DNA of 64,000 nt from Cycas panzhihuaensis (taxonomy: Eukaryota; Cycadophyta). Made by a program: the position numbers and the translations under genes. Of this stretch, positions 24,166-35,000 are shown piece after piece. Where the stretch lies: contig CM041465.1 of NCBI GenBank assembly GCA_023213395.1, forward strand, positions 135,353,741-135,417,740, in the 5' to 3' direction. How positions within the stretch are numbered: the first letter of the stretch is position 1; each line of letters begins with the position of its first letter. Under the pieces are notes generated by a model. That model was not told where the DNA came from. It saw only the letters and a program-made list of their open reading frames with translations, and ran no database searches.

Positions 24166-24523
24166 CTTTATAAGTTTCCCTTCAACGTCTCATTGATGAG
24201 GAGTCAATCCGTCAGGCTCGCCTCTTTGACCTTGAGGCCTTGGATGAGAGACATTTATCTGCCTATCAGGCTAACCTCGCATCCAAGGCCCACTCACAAA
24301 GGACCTACGATAAACATCTTCATCTCGTCCTTTGTATCCTGGGGACCATGTCCTTAAGTTGGAATATCTTCATGACCGCTTGGCCAAATTCAGACCCAAA
24401 TGGGTTGGTCCCTTTGTCGTTCTCGAGAGTCTTGATAACGATGCCTATAGGATCATTACCCAGGAGGGCCTTGAGTTTGAGAAAGTTGTTAACGGGAAAT
24501 TCCTTAAAAACTTCTACTCATGA
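24166..24523 (+). pseudogene. T1 integrase C-terminal tail
   Basis: The reading frame gives RLIDEESIRQARLFDLEALDERHL and SKAHSQRTYDKHLH. A +1 frame change leads to YPGDHVLKLEYLHDRLAKFRPKWVGPFVV, and the tail ends EKVVNGKFLKNFYS at 24523. This is the GPF-type C-terminal module of gypsy integrases and aligns with T3 62104-62450. No catalytic D,D,E residues remain. Confidence 0.85.
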
Positions 24524-24566
24524 CTTCGCCACCTCCTTATTCATACTATGAAATGGGCCTAAACTA

Positions 24567-24624
24567 CCATCTTAAGCTTATTCCTATTCCTCCTAGCCAC
24601 GGGTGGAATGACGACTTAGGGTGG
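24567..24624. other. Post-integrase hairpin, T1
   Basis: CCATCTTAAG (24567-24576) pairs with CTTAGGGTGG (24615-24624) at 8 of 10 positions, with further pairing inside. It starts about 45 bp after the integrase stop. The same structure follows the integrase in T3, and occurs three times in T2. Confidence 0.75.
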
Positions 24625-25250
24625 CCTGTTTGTCTCTTTTTGGTTTTTTCCGCAAAATCTTTGTTCCCATTTCCTTGGGACCTTGTCCTCCTATTTAGGC
24701 ATTCCCTAATTAGGACGACTTTTTGGAGTGCTGTTACTCCCGTCCTATTTGGTTTTTCCTTTGCACATCTTACGGTGCTCCCATATAGACATGCATGTTT
24801 CCTTGTCTCCTAGCCTCATATATGTCCATCGCCTCTACTCATGGTGATCGTATGTGCTCCTGTTAGGAACATGGTCCCGTATGGAAGGAAATGTGTATAA
24901 CTTAAACAAATATCATAACACAAAACTCATACAATAATCAACTCAAAGTACAATCATACATATCCTCGTGCATTTGTGCACCCACATACACATACATAAA
25001 TGTGTAATAGAAACACATATATCATCCATCACATACTACATATGCATCATCATATCAAATGAGATACCAATCACCTTACTTATATACATCAAAATCATCA
25101 TGTGTCATATCATACAAATAGTATGGTACATCATCTGTGGGAAGCCGGTGTCCTTGTAGGGAGGGTATAATCATGTGACTACATATGGTGACTCTCTGAA
25201 GGCCCGTGCTTTCCCCTATCTAAAATAAAAAACTCATATACCCTACTCTA
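24625..25250 (+). other. T1 spacer between integrase and antisense gene
   Basis: No protein domain. It aligns with T3 (61574-61975 and 51323-51540) and, for its first half, with T2 (54690-54950). From the PMD side it would be 3' untranslated sequence. Confidence 0.65.
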
Positions 25251-27170
25251 CTAATGCCCCACCCCTGGGGCATCATCTCCTAGTCGATGTGATCCCTCTC
25301 CTGGGGACTACATCCCTCCGAGGCTCTTCCTCAGTCTCTGCGAGCCTCCTGCCTCACTCTCCTCATCTCGTGGCCTCCTCAAGGTCGTCGCCATCGTGTG
25401 GGTTTATGTCCTACTCCGCATCGACCTTAATGCCATGTCCTCCACCAGTCGATTGTATCGGGCCTGTATACGATCCTGCTCCATCTCCACTAGGCGAAGC
25501 CTCTCCTCCATCCCTCGGAGGTGCTCCTCCATCATCGCTAGTCGGATATGGCTCCCCATATCCCCTCTGGCTCCTCCTTGAGCCTCCAGCACTTACACCC
25601 GACTCTGTAGAGCATTCCTCTCTGCTCGGGTGGTGTCCAACTCTGCCTGTTGCCATCCTGCATGAACCTCATGCTCCTGGGACTCCGCAACCCATATGTC
25701 TCTTGCCCGTATTAATGGGGCGAATGCTGCTGCATGGCTGCCTGCCAATTTAGGCTCATCACTTGCCTGGATGGGAGGCTGCCCCTTCGCGTAGGCCTGA
25801 GGGAATATCTCTCAGACTACTGCCTCTACTAGTCTCTGGATGTCTGCTATACTTGCAATCCAACATGTCATGTATTAGTATATATCCATATACATATCAA
25901 ACCAAAAATCAAACTATATATGCATCTGACAATCAAACGATGATAGGAGAAGGTTATGTCTCACCTGGTGTAACTGCCGACTCCTCTACTCGGGCGACTG
26001 CCTCTGCCTCAGGCACTCCACCAGCTGTAGGTACCTCATCCTCCTCAGGTACCTCCTCTGCCATTTCCTCAGCTACTGGGGCGTCCCTCCCCTCTGTGGT
26101 TGGTGCAGCTGCATCTCTGGATCTCTTAATGATCTATAGCCTGTGGGCTCATGTCACTAGGCCCCTTCTCTTCTTTGTAGCTCCTGATGGGCTTGCCTCT
26201 CTGCTTACAGTCTCAGATGGACCTGCCTCTCTGCCTGCGGTCCCTGATGGACCTGCCTCTCCCGCAGCTCGTGATGGGCCGGCCCCATCACCTCCATCGC
26301 CACCCTCGTTATCCCATGGGGGCACTCCTGCCCCTCTTGCCTCGTCATCGCTATCCCACCTCACCGCTCTATATGGATCCACTATGTAATCTGTCATGGT
26401 GAGGAGGTCTAGCGATGTGGCCTCCACCAAGTGACGGACATGTGCTTAGTCCTCAGTCCCTCTCAACTTGGTCTACCACCTATGTACCATTGGGGCCCAT
26501 TGTAAGATAGGGTGTGGTCCCCCTGTCGGTGCCACTGCTCCAAAGTGGTCAAGGAACCAACACTATAGTAATGTACTGTATGATAATCTACCTCTCCCTG
26601 CTACCTGAATAACATCTAGCTGTGCGACGAGGTTCACTGCTATGAGGGTAGCCCATTCCATCCTCTCTCCTGCCTTGCACTAGCATACTGCATCCATCCA
26701 TCCTCCTAGTATACCCTATAGTTCTGTTTCTGGGATATCCAGAACAGAATGCACAATGTAATCAGTTTCCTTACTCGAGGAACTCCCAACATCACCATGG
26801 TTTGGAGAGGGATCCCTCGCCTTTCCCACTTGTCTGAGCCTATGAAGAATGTGGTAGCTTCCCTGTGTGCTGCCTCATTGCTGTGCAATACTCCTAGTGT
26901 CACCGGCCTCCCTGTCGCTGGTACTCCCAGTATCCTCTTCATATCCCTAGGCGTCACCAATACATCCCCCACCTGGGGTAAGTGGAAGACATATCTCCGC
27001 TTGTCCCAGTGTGATACTATATCTACCAGTAACCACTGATCCAATGTATACTGAGGTGTCCTCGTGACCTTTAGTAGGCCACATCTCAGTAGGATCTCCC
27101 TATCCTCTCTCGTCATCATCTCTATGAAACTTAGCATCGCCATGCCTATGTTCTTTTGGTTCTCCACCAT
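25251..27170 (-). pseudogene. Antisense plant mobile domain (PMD) gene in T1
   Basis: The minus-strand frame starts at ATG 27170 (MVENQKNIG). After about 20 residues comes LLRCGLLKVTRTPQYTLDQW, then LLVDIVSHWD, VFHLPQVGDVLVTPRDM and ILGVPATGRPV. This is the order seen in PMD (aminotransferase-like) proteins, where a Trp helix precedes a 'F.LP.GE...TL.D...L.G' core. A 10-residue repeat (AGPSG..) and acidic stretch follow. A C-terminal coiled coil (LQSRVQVLEAQGG, MEERLRLVEMEQDRIQARY) ends at a TAG at 25251. An intron (25852-25964) separates the last part. A frameshift near 26712 and a few stops have killed it. T3 carries the same gene. Function within the element is unknown. Confidence 0.78.
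25852..25964 (-). other. Intron in T1 antisense PMD gene
   Basis: Donor CCAG|GTGAGAC and an acceptor AG at 25852-25853 give a 113-bp AT-rich intron. The T3 copy has the same donor and an acceptor at the aligned position. T1 seems one base short just after the acceptor. Confidence 0.65.
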
Positions 27171-27179
27171 GATCACGAC

Positions 27180-27503
27180 CTGTAAAATGCCATTAAAACA
27201 TGTCAGACTCTGACCTATACTCATCCCTCATCCTCTGGACTGCGCCAAAAAGGGGGGGGGGTTTCCTGCCTAAAAAAACCAAAATTTTTTCCTTCGTGGG
27301 CCACAGTTAGGCCCACTGGGACTAGGGATGCCTAATGCCCTGGTCCTGCCTCTCTCTGGGTCCAATTTGGACTTTAGAAGGTCATTTTTTGTATATAAGG
27401 GGCCTAAAAATCTACATAAAAATATCAAAAAGCATTAAACTTTAAAGCATGAGATGGGTCAAGTTTTCAAAGATCCACTCACTGGGTCTAGTCATGTGCT
27501 TAC
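27180..27503 (-). other. Possible first intron of T1 antisense gene
   Basis: On the minus strand ATG|GTAAGC (donor at 27503) and TTTTACAG|GTC (acceptor ending 27180) frame about 324 bp of AT-rich sequence just before the PMD frame. The acceptor AG is kept in T3 (49416-49417), but the donor is not. This is inference. Confidence 0.35.
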
Positions 27504-27665
27504 CATCTCATCCCCGTGGTCCCAATGGTTTTCCTTTGGCTCTAATCTAACAGTTAGATCTCTCTCTGTGTACCTCTGAAGTCAGGTGGCACTTCGTTGT
27601 GTAAGGAATGGGCTCTGGATTCGTTCAAGAGCCCGTGAAAATGAATTATGTTTTCATCAATTTTC

Positions 27666-27675
27666 CTTATATAGG
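27666..27675 (-). promoter_or_regulatory. TATA-like box upstream of T1 antisense gene
   Basis: CTATATAAGG on the minus strand, preceded by a C/G-rich run, about 500 bp before the PMD start. The same motif stands at 48728-48738 in T3. It is nearly symmetrical, so sense-strand use toward aRH is also possible. Confidence 0.45.
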
Positions 27676-28560
27676 TGGGGGCCTCGATGGGTACTACCTC
27701 CATTTTCACCCTTGTGATAGCCCTTTGGATCGTTCGTTATCCCCTAGCATCTCTACCTTCTGGCCCTGTCTCCCATTGTGCTCCCATAGCCTTCGTTTTG
27801 CTCTTTCTTGAGGATACATTTATGGCGCCTCGTTAATGCATTTTTGCAGGGTCCTTCTGTCTCATTTTATGTGCCACTCCTGTGTATGCCTAAGTTTATA
27901 CTCGTTTGGCTTGTTTTGCCATCCTGGACTCATTTTTGCAGCCTGTTCTTGCCTCTTGGGTCTCTAAAGGGAATGCTCCCTCCATTCAGAGTCATTCTTT
28001 ACTTTCTTAAGCAACCTTTGGCACCTCAGGGTGCCCTTTTACCACCAGCTCTTAGCCAGTGGTCGGGTAGCCTGCTCTCATCCTTGGGTAGCCTTGTTGC
28101 TAAGTCCTCCTACCCTTTACGGCCATTTATTGCTTGCTATACGAGCCTCATTTGCCTTGACTCCTATATTATTATACATTCTCTCTACCGAGACACTTTC
28201 TGGGATATTTCTTCTCATCAATACTCTTGAGATAGCAGAGAATTTGACAATCGCAGCAACGTCTTCTTATCTAACAGAGTAAACAAGCTAACCAAGAGTT
28301 TCATAGGAATACTAGAGCATTAAATGATCACCAAAAGATAGAAAGTACCACAACATAATCTTTATAAAAATGTTCTATCAAGATCACCATCATTTACAAT
28401 TTATGATCCTTATATAAACAAAATAGGGTGTTATACATATAATCCTATTAGTGGCCTAAGCGGCCTTATATTCTATTGGACAACATTACCCATGCATACT
28501 ATTGGCCCGCTAGATGGCACATACACAAAGTTCCATAGTGGTTTGCATAACTTAGTCAGA
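27676..28560 (+). other. T1 spacer before aRH
   Basis: No recognisable domain. It aligns with the T3 spacer (48250-48730). Pyrimidine-rich blocks and short chance frames only. Confidence 0.6.
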
Positions 28561-28590
28561 TAAGTTATGTAACACTTTCTCTACTCACCC

Positions 28591-29110
28591 ATGGCTCTCT
28601 TCATCTTCATCGACGGTGGAAGCCACGATAATCTTGGATCTTCTGCTGCTGTATGGATTTTTTGCAGCTCTTCCAAACATGATTTTCTACATTCCAAAAT
28701 CTTCCTCCCTGAGGAAACCAATAACGAAGCTGAGTACACGGCCATTATCAAAGCCCTCACTAATGCACTCCGTTTCCATCATGGACCTATCGTTCTTCTT
28801 TACGACTCCCAGGTGGTGGTGTCTCATCTCACCTAGGTTTACTAGGTGTGATGCCCTTACTTGAGAACTCTTGCTTCGACTGCCAGATCCTTATTGGCTA
28901 ATTTCTAGTCTGTCAACATCTGTCACATCCCTCAGGCTCTCAACGCTAAGGCAGATAGCCTTGTTTGCCTCATCCTTGAGCGCCGCCTTCCTCTTCTTGT
29001 TGACTGCCCCTGAGACTTGCCCGATCACTCTATCACCCAAGTCTCGGCCTGTCATGCAAATCACTTTGTGATCTGTTTGCACCTTCAAAATCTAGCTGCT
29101 AATGAGGTTA
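28591..29110 (+). pseudogene. T1 second RNase H (aRH type)
   Basis: The frame from 28591 reads MALFIFIDGGS, then FLPEETNNEAEYTAIIKAL, HGPIVLLYDSQVVVSHLT and, after stops, LNAKADSLVCLILERRLPLL. This is the RNase HI fold with the acidic residues Asp (IDGGS), Glu (NEAEY), Asp (YDSQ) and Asp (KADS) all present. It is separated from pol by about 4 kb and lies next to the 3' LTR. Tat-lineage plant elements are known to carry an additional archaeal-type RNase H; it is thought to help degrade RNA during reverse transcription. Stops (TAG) after VVSHLT inactivate it. Confidence 0.82.
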
Positions 29111-29423
29111 AACTATGGCGACTACCAGATTTGCTCATTTACCCTTTTACCTAATATCATCATGCACCTTTCTTAGCACTTTTGTGATGGGGGTAGCCTC
29201 CTCATCTCTCTTAGCTTCCAGTCGATTCTTGGGTGGCACATAGGTAGCCCCTATGTTGTCTCCACCCCTGTCCTCGTATCCATGCATTCTGCCACGATAC
29301 CTGTTGGCACCCTTGGCTCTTGTTATGATCATGACTTATATATATACATACACATGCTACTAACAGTTTTGTTGCCAACATTTGCCATCGCACCATGCTT
29401 CTGAGCAGTGAGGCTCTACTGCT

Positions 29424-29433
29424 AAGGGGGCAG
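29424..29433 (+). promoter_or_regulatory. T1 polypurine tract
   Basis: AAGGGGGCAG directly before the 3' LTR. T2 keeps the same tract (54197-54206, minus). Confidence 0.8.
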
Positions 29434-29931
29434 TGTTTCTTGACTACTGGGAATAGATATGGATAGGTTGACTTAGGTAAGATTAGGTATACTTCTTCCT
29501 TTTCACTTTTACTATTTCTTTGGAAAGGTCTACAAAAGCATTGCCTCATTGCATGATTGCTTGCTTCATTTATATGATCACTTTGCATTTGTTGCATGGT
29601 TATGCTGTTTGTTATATTGTGAGCCTATGACGACCTAGTGGGACCTACCTTTCCATAAGGTATGCATCCCCATGGCACTCTATGACCCTCTGTGCTACCT
29701 CCACATCGCCTCCAGCCTCATTTGATTTATATGACCCATTCATGCCCTAATTTTGAGCTCTTACCATGCAATTTCTGGGACCTTTAGCCTTTGATGCCTC
29801 TTTTGGCCTTGTCCACATGCCTTTTGGACTATCCTAGCCACCTAGACAGGGGGCCCAGCCCCTCCTAGGCCTTCCACATCACCTTCTAAGGCTCCTAGAA
29901 TCCAGATTATTTCCATTCTGGCTTTTTGGTC

Positions 29932-29979
29932 TTGCACCGTTGTAAACTTAGCGGTACCATGAAGTTTACTGTGGTGCAA
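29932..29979. promoter_or_regulatory. GGTACC-centred palindrome in T1 3' LTR
   Basis: A 48-bp imperfect palindrome. TTGCACC and GGTGCAA form the outer arms, GTAAACTT and AAGTTTAC the inner arms, and GGTACC the centre. About 18 of 24 positions pair as Watson-Crick and 3 as G-T. Confidence 0.88.
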
Positions 29980-30007
29980 CTGTTGTAAGTTATTTTTTAA
30001 AATTGCT

Positions 30008-30041
30008 ATGGTAATTCTCGCTTTTTCTGCAAAATTACCAT
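30008..30041. promoter_or_regulatory. Second hairpin in T1 3' LTR
   Basis: ATGGTAATT and AATTACCAT, perfect 9-bp arms with a 16-nt loop. Compared with the 5' LTR, substitutions in one arm are matched in the other. Confidence 0.8.
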
Positions 30042-30103
30042 GCGGCCTTGCGCCTAGCTTAGCTCTATTTGTACCCTATTCACTTGTTTAGGGCTAGGAT
30101 GGG

Positions 30104-30110
30104 TATAAAT
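30104..30110 (+). promoter_or_regulatory. LTR TATA box (T1 3' LTR)
   Basis: TATAAAT in a conserved GGGTATAAATC context, about 60 bp after the second hairpin. Confidence 0.65.
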
Positions 30111-31178
30111 CCCAAAATCATTATTATTTTAAGACTCTTAGATCTTTTTGGCTCTTTAACTTAACTACTTCCTTCTGCAACTTCTTCGCTTTCTCTCTTC
30201 CTTCCACATGTTCATCTGCAGACTTGCATTTTTTTGTAGCTTAGCCAGGACCCGCCTACATTGATGCCTCTCCATGGTGGAAGGCTTATCTCTAGGAATT
30301 CTCAAGTAAGTTTGGGTGTGGTTCTCTTCTAATTCACCCTAGCAAGCATCTCCTATAGTCATCCCTAGGGTTACCTCCTGCAAACCCTATAAGAACCCTC
30401 CTATTTCACTGGTCACAGGGGTAAACCTGCCTTAGACTCAACCCAACAGGCATTTTAGACCATCTTTTAAGGATTTATGGTATGCTATCTTCATGTTAGA
30501 CTCATTTTCTAGTATGTTTTCTTGCTTCCTTCATGTTTGGCTATAGCAAACCTTGCTTCCATTGAGTTTAGCCTTTTATTCTAGGTTTTTACCTTTCCTC
30601 CACTAGTTTTCCTTAAGGAATCAGCGGGAGAAGATCCATAAAGGTTGTGTGAAGGGAGTAAGGCAGGGCAATCCCACTTAGGCCTACTCCCAAAGGGCAA
30701 TCCCCTTCCCACCTTTCTTCTCCCGCTCCCATGCTTCTCTTGGGTTAATTAGGAGAAGGTAAGCCTTAGGCCTGCACTGGATTATCAGTGTGTGTAGCCC
30801 TTGCTATGCTGATTCCAAGCCCGCACACCTCTCATTTGGACTCCTGTAATGTCCCTAATATTGTTGGGTACCCTTTGAAAACATTGGTAGGGGTTTGTAT
30901 GCTGGATTGCTACTCATAGTAACTCCATCGCCTTTCTACCTCTCCAACACTCTGCTACACTTGTCCTCATGTTTCTTGGCTATCATAAGTCACTATTTGT
31001 CCTTGCTTTGTTATGCTAAAGGGCTGCGTGGAGAAACTAGTAGAGGGTTTAGCCATCTTGAGGATTTCCTTCAATCCTTCTTGCTTGATGTTCATGTTTG
31101 CTTGAGGGAAGATTGGAGTTATTTGCAGTAGTTATTTTCCTAACTTGATATAATGACTTGATATATACCACATGCACT

Positions 31179-31315
<137 letters not shown>

Positions 31316-31885
31316 TAACCCCTTCTTGGAAGGGATAAGTCCTTATATGTGTAGGTTGGAGCAGTTTTAAGTGAAAGGAAAAGGCTTCCAAATTCAGGTA
31401 CGCTTTATCCTCTTTTCCTTTCTTTCATTCCATTTGCTTTTATTTGTTCCACTTTCTTTCATAAGGGGAAGGTAAGGAAACCCCTGTCCTTCGCGTTGAT
31501 CTTGGTCGCACATCCACCGGTTGGTGTGAGGGCATGCGTTGCACATGGGTGAGGTCTCTCATCGGCCATTACACCTCTTGAGTACACACATCTGTTCCCT
31601 TACCCCCCTATTTCCCCTTTTTGCTTTCATTTAAATCTATGTTCTAGCTAAATAGACCACATAAAAGTAAAAGGTTAAATGGTATTGATTGTTTGCACTT
31701 GTATGTCATATGCTTGTCATAGATAGGAAAAGGACACAATAGGAATCCCCTTTCCTCTTCCTCTTCCTATCAGCCCAAGCATACCCTTAAGTACATTCCA
31801 CTTAGCATTGTTTGCTTGCACATATAACACTGGTCCTTTTTTCCCTTTGCCCCTTTAGTTATTAAAGAAAGCCTTGGCTTAAGTA

Positions 31886-31911
31886 TCTCTCTCTCTCTCT
31901 CTCTCTCTCTT
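31886..31911. repeat. (CT)n microsatellite in T1 3' LTR
   Basis: About twelve CT units. The 5' LTR has a mixed GT/CT tract at 19838-19856. Confidence 0.85.
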
Positions 31912-32296
31912 GGTTCCATTTACCTTGACTAAATAACTGAGAGAGATCCGCTTACATCGTAGGCTCTCGCCTACCCCATTTACATTTATTTCCCTTCATC
32001 ATAGGGAAACCCTTTGAGGATTCTTCTTCTTCCCTTCTGGCCATCCAAGGGTGAGACGACCTTCCTCTGGAGACCATCTAGGCTACCCCTTGTATGCACT
32101 CTTTCTTCCAGATTGAGGGCTACTTTAAGATAGTTGGGTGCCATTCGCAGGTCTCGAACTCGTGCTTCGGTGCACGGGGTGCCCTGCGTGGTGCTTTCTT
32201 TGCTTGTAGGTTCTTGCCCACACCTTCAACATCACCGTTGACCACTATCATTCCTATTGAGCATAGTGACTACCCTGTAGACGTGCATCTAGAATC

Positions 32297-33090
32297 CTCT
32301 CATAATTTGGGACCAAAAACCCTCTCTAGCTAGATTACTTATTTTTTGTGAAAGTAGGAGAATTTCATCTTTAAGGGTTTAAATCCAACTATGAGACCAA
32401 AAAATCTATAAGAAACTAATATACTCATTCTATAGCTAGATTATCCTAATGCCCCTTTACTTATGAACTTAAAATATAGTTTTGAACCTAATTCTAAAAG
32501 AAATAAAGAAAGAAAAAATTCTAAAAAAAAAAAAAGAATTCATACTACGTCATTTTAAAACATTAGGGATAAGAGTCTATAAACACTACATCAAATCCCT
32601 TTTGTTCATATTTACTAACTAGGATTCAACTTAGGTATGGCAAATAAATGGCCCCTAAGGTGAATCATAACTAGACTCAAGATCTTAATGATGTTACCAC
32701 ATAACTTTGGGGAGACATATTACAAATCTAAACTTGCTTTAATAAAAAAATTGAAAGGGTAATGCTAGATCTCACAACCATAAAACTTTCTAAAACAGAA
32801 GACAAACATCACAAGTCTAAAAAAAAGATTGACTTTAATGACACTACTCACATAGGTGAGGTTCACTTCAATAAGGAAGATAAAGATAATAATAGTAGAT
32901 GCTTCTACCCTAACTTCCTTATTAAGGTAGAAATCTAGAAATTTAATGGCATAGATGTGCATACTTGGGTCACCTAAATAGAACAATACTTTTCTCTTCC
33001 CTAAGTTTCATTTAACAAGAATATCCTTCTTCCCTTTCTGCACATAAAAACTGAACCCTACTAGTGTTACCAATAGGTTGTAAAAATAAT
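32297..33090 (+). other. Leader of element G, right half
   Basis: AT-rich, no protein motif. It continues the sequence interrupted by T1 and leads into a gypsy gag. Confidence 0.5.
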
Positions 33091-33099
33091 TAGTGGATT

Positions 33100-33450
33100 C
33101 AATTAGCAATGGGAGAGTTTTATCAAGGACCTTACAACTCAATATGATAGTACTTAGGATTATGACCACTTTAACTAGTTAGCTAAAGTCAGATATGAGG
33201 GCACTATTTTGGATTATATGATAAAATACCATCTCTCCACAATGGTTGATGGTCTTTGCTAGGATAAATTACTTGAGTTGTACATTGGTGGGTTATGAGA
33301 TGATATTAGACATGAGTTATGACCCCTAAAACCTAATAACATCTTTACAACTATTAATTTTACTTGACATATTGAAGCGAAAAATAAGGCATCTCAACCT
33401 TTTCTATGAACGTTTCCAGAAAAGTGCCCATAATCTGAAGTTCCTAGTGT
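33100..33450 (+). pseudogene. Gypsy (chromovirus) gag of element G
   Basis: The frame starting with a Trp at about 33110 reads FIKDLTTQY, YDHFNQLAKVRYEGTILDYM and MVDGLC.DKLLELYIGGL.DDIRHEL, followed by PNNIFTTINF and HIEAKNKASQP. This is the retrotransposon Gag helix bundle, where 'F...L....Y' precedes 'G.V..Y...F..L...V.GL.E...I..FI.GL...I'. Stops are present. A zinc knuckle is not recognised downstream. Confidence 0.72.
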
Positions 33451-33639
33451 ATGATAAATGACTTTGTAAGAGATGGATAAAAAACAATTGAAATTATAGT
33501 TACAATCAAAAGTGAAACAAAGAATATAAGTTTCTTAAATAACACTTATTTATCATTGAGGTCATCTAAGATAATAAACCAACTAAGGAAGTCCCCTTAG
33601 AATAAAAAAATAATGACTATGACCCACCTGAGGAGGAAG

Positions 33640-33977
33640 ATGAAGATATTACTATTGTATCTATGCATGTCCTTACTACAATTATAGCCCCACAAACACT
33701 CAAACTTATTATACACATCAAGAAAAATAAAGTGGTCATCCTCATTGATTTTATGAGCACCCATAATTTCATTAATTAGAAACTTACTGAAGAACTTAAC
33801 TATTTTCCATATCCTATTAAAAATTTCTATGTTATAGAGGGTAATAGAGGGATACTATCTTGTGGGGAAAATTTCCATAATATTAAGTTGTAAATAGGTA
33901 ACTATCAACTCTCTACTTCCATGTATGTCATTCCTGTTGGAGGTGTCAATGTTGTAGTAGGGGTACAATGGCTCAAA
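33640..33977 (+). pseudogene. Element G aspartic protease
   Basis: MHVLTTIIAPQTLKL leads to VVILIDFMSTHNFIN, where family members have the active-site DSGSTHNF; here DSG is changed to DFM. GNRGILSCGENFHNIKL and VIPVGGVNVVVGVQWL complete the fold. This arrangement is typical of chromovirus Pol. The catalytic loop is broken. Confidence 0.8.
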
Positions 33978-34610
33978 CTAATAGAATATCCTACACTAAG
34001 GAATATGTCTAGGGTAAGAATCTTTATGGGGCTTGTAGGTTATTACCAAAGGTATGATGATGGTTATTTTATAAATATATATTTATATGTCTAATTATTT
34101 CCTTACAGAAGAAGGGATAAAAGTTTGAATAGACTAATAAATATGAGGTAAGATTTTAAAAGATTAAGGATTTATTTGTATTTGAGCTCATTCTTATATT
34201 TGTTAATTATATCATTTATATTGATGTTTATATAAAAGGCATTAGTAGAGTTCTCATATAGAATGATAAAGAAATTTCTTATAAGTCATAAAATCTAAAG
34301 GATCATAAAATAAATTACTCAATACATGAATTGGAGTTAGTTGTAGTGGTGCATACGCTAAAAATATGGAGATGTTATATCTTAGGAAAGAAGGTTAAGT
34401 TTAAAAGTGACCATCATTACTTGAGATATCTTTCCACATAGTCATAATTAAATACAAGATAAAGAAGATGGATAGAGTTCTTATTAAAGTCTAACTTTGA
34501 CATAAAGCACGCTAAAGGGAAAGAAAATAAAGATGTAGATATGTTATATCACAAAATACATATTGCTTCGATTGGTATCATTCAACTAAGCTTCAGATAA
34601 GTTTATGTTG
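33978..34610 (+). pseudogene. Element G RT end and RNase H, RT palm deleted
   Basis: Directly after the protease GVQWL the frame gives EYPTLRNMSRVRIFMGLVGYY, the RT connection region. The fingers and palm with the YxDD motif are missing. Then come a 'KKG.KFE.TNKCE' segment, an RNase H with SHKI...KINYSIHELEL, a 'RCYILGKKVKFKSDHHYLRYL'-like part and HAKGKENKD. This is normal chromovirus order. Element N interrupts the sequence at 34629. Confidence 0.78.
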
Positions 34611-34628
34611 TTACTATTAATATTGCCT

Positions 34629-34986
34629 TATTAGATATAATATCTAATTACATGATTAACTCCATTCACACTCTCTCACTATTATTTATATTTTTAAATT
34701 GTTAGTCACTTTGAGCTGTGTGCCACAATGAAATATGTGACAACATACAATAGTTGACCATTAATGATTCTCTCATATATGTTATGAGTTATATTATAAG
34801 TATGTACATCATATTTATATAATTTGAAGTTTGGCCATTCTTCCACCATTCCTTGTATTCAATTATGCATACTTTATCATCCTTTGCTTATTGCTCCATT
34901 CTTTCCTTACTATTCTTTATTTGTTGTCATAGCTTCACACTTTATTTCCAACATAATGGTATTAAGGTTGTATTCTAAATCCAACA
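34629..34986 (+). repeat. N 5' LTR
   Basis: Starts TATTAGATATAATA and ends AATCCAACA. Aligns to 37459-37816 without length change. Confidence 0.85.
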
Positions 34987-34988
34987 TT

Positions 34989-35000
34989 TGGTATCAAAGC
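34989..35000 (+). promoter_or_regulatory. N primer-binding site
   Basis: TGGTATCAAAGC, 11 of 12 matches to the initiator Met-tRNA complement, two bases after the LTR. Confidence 0.8.

Noticed and set aside
25289-26389. Plus-strand open frames of 154 and 208 codons
   Set aside because: Shadow frames opposite the PMD gene. Composition is Ser/Pro/Leu-rich without domains, and the minus-strand frame has family support and a conserved intron.
26706-27224. PMD frame as an independent host gene
   Set aside because: It lies inside T1, and the same gene is at the same place in T3, so it belongs to the element.
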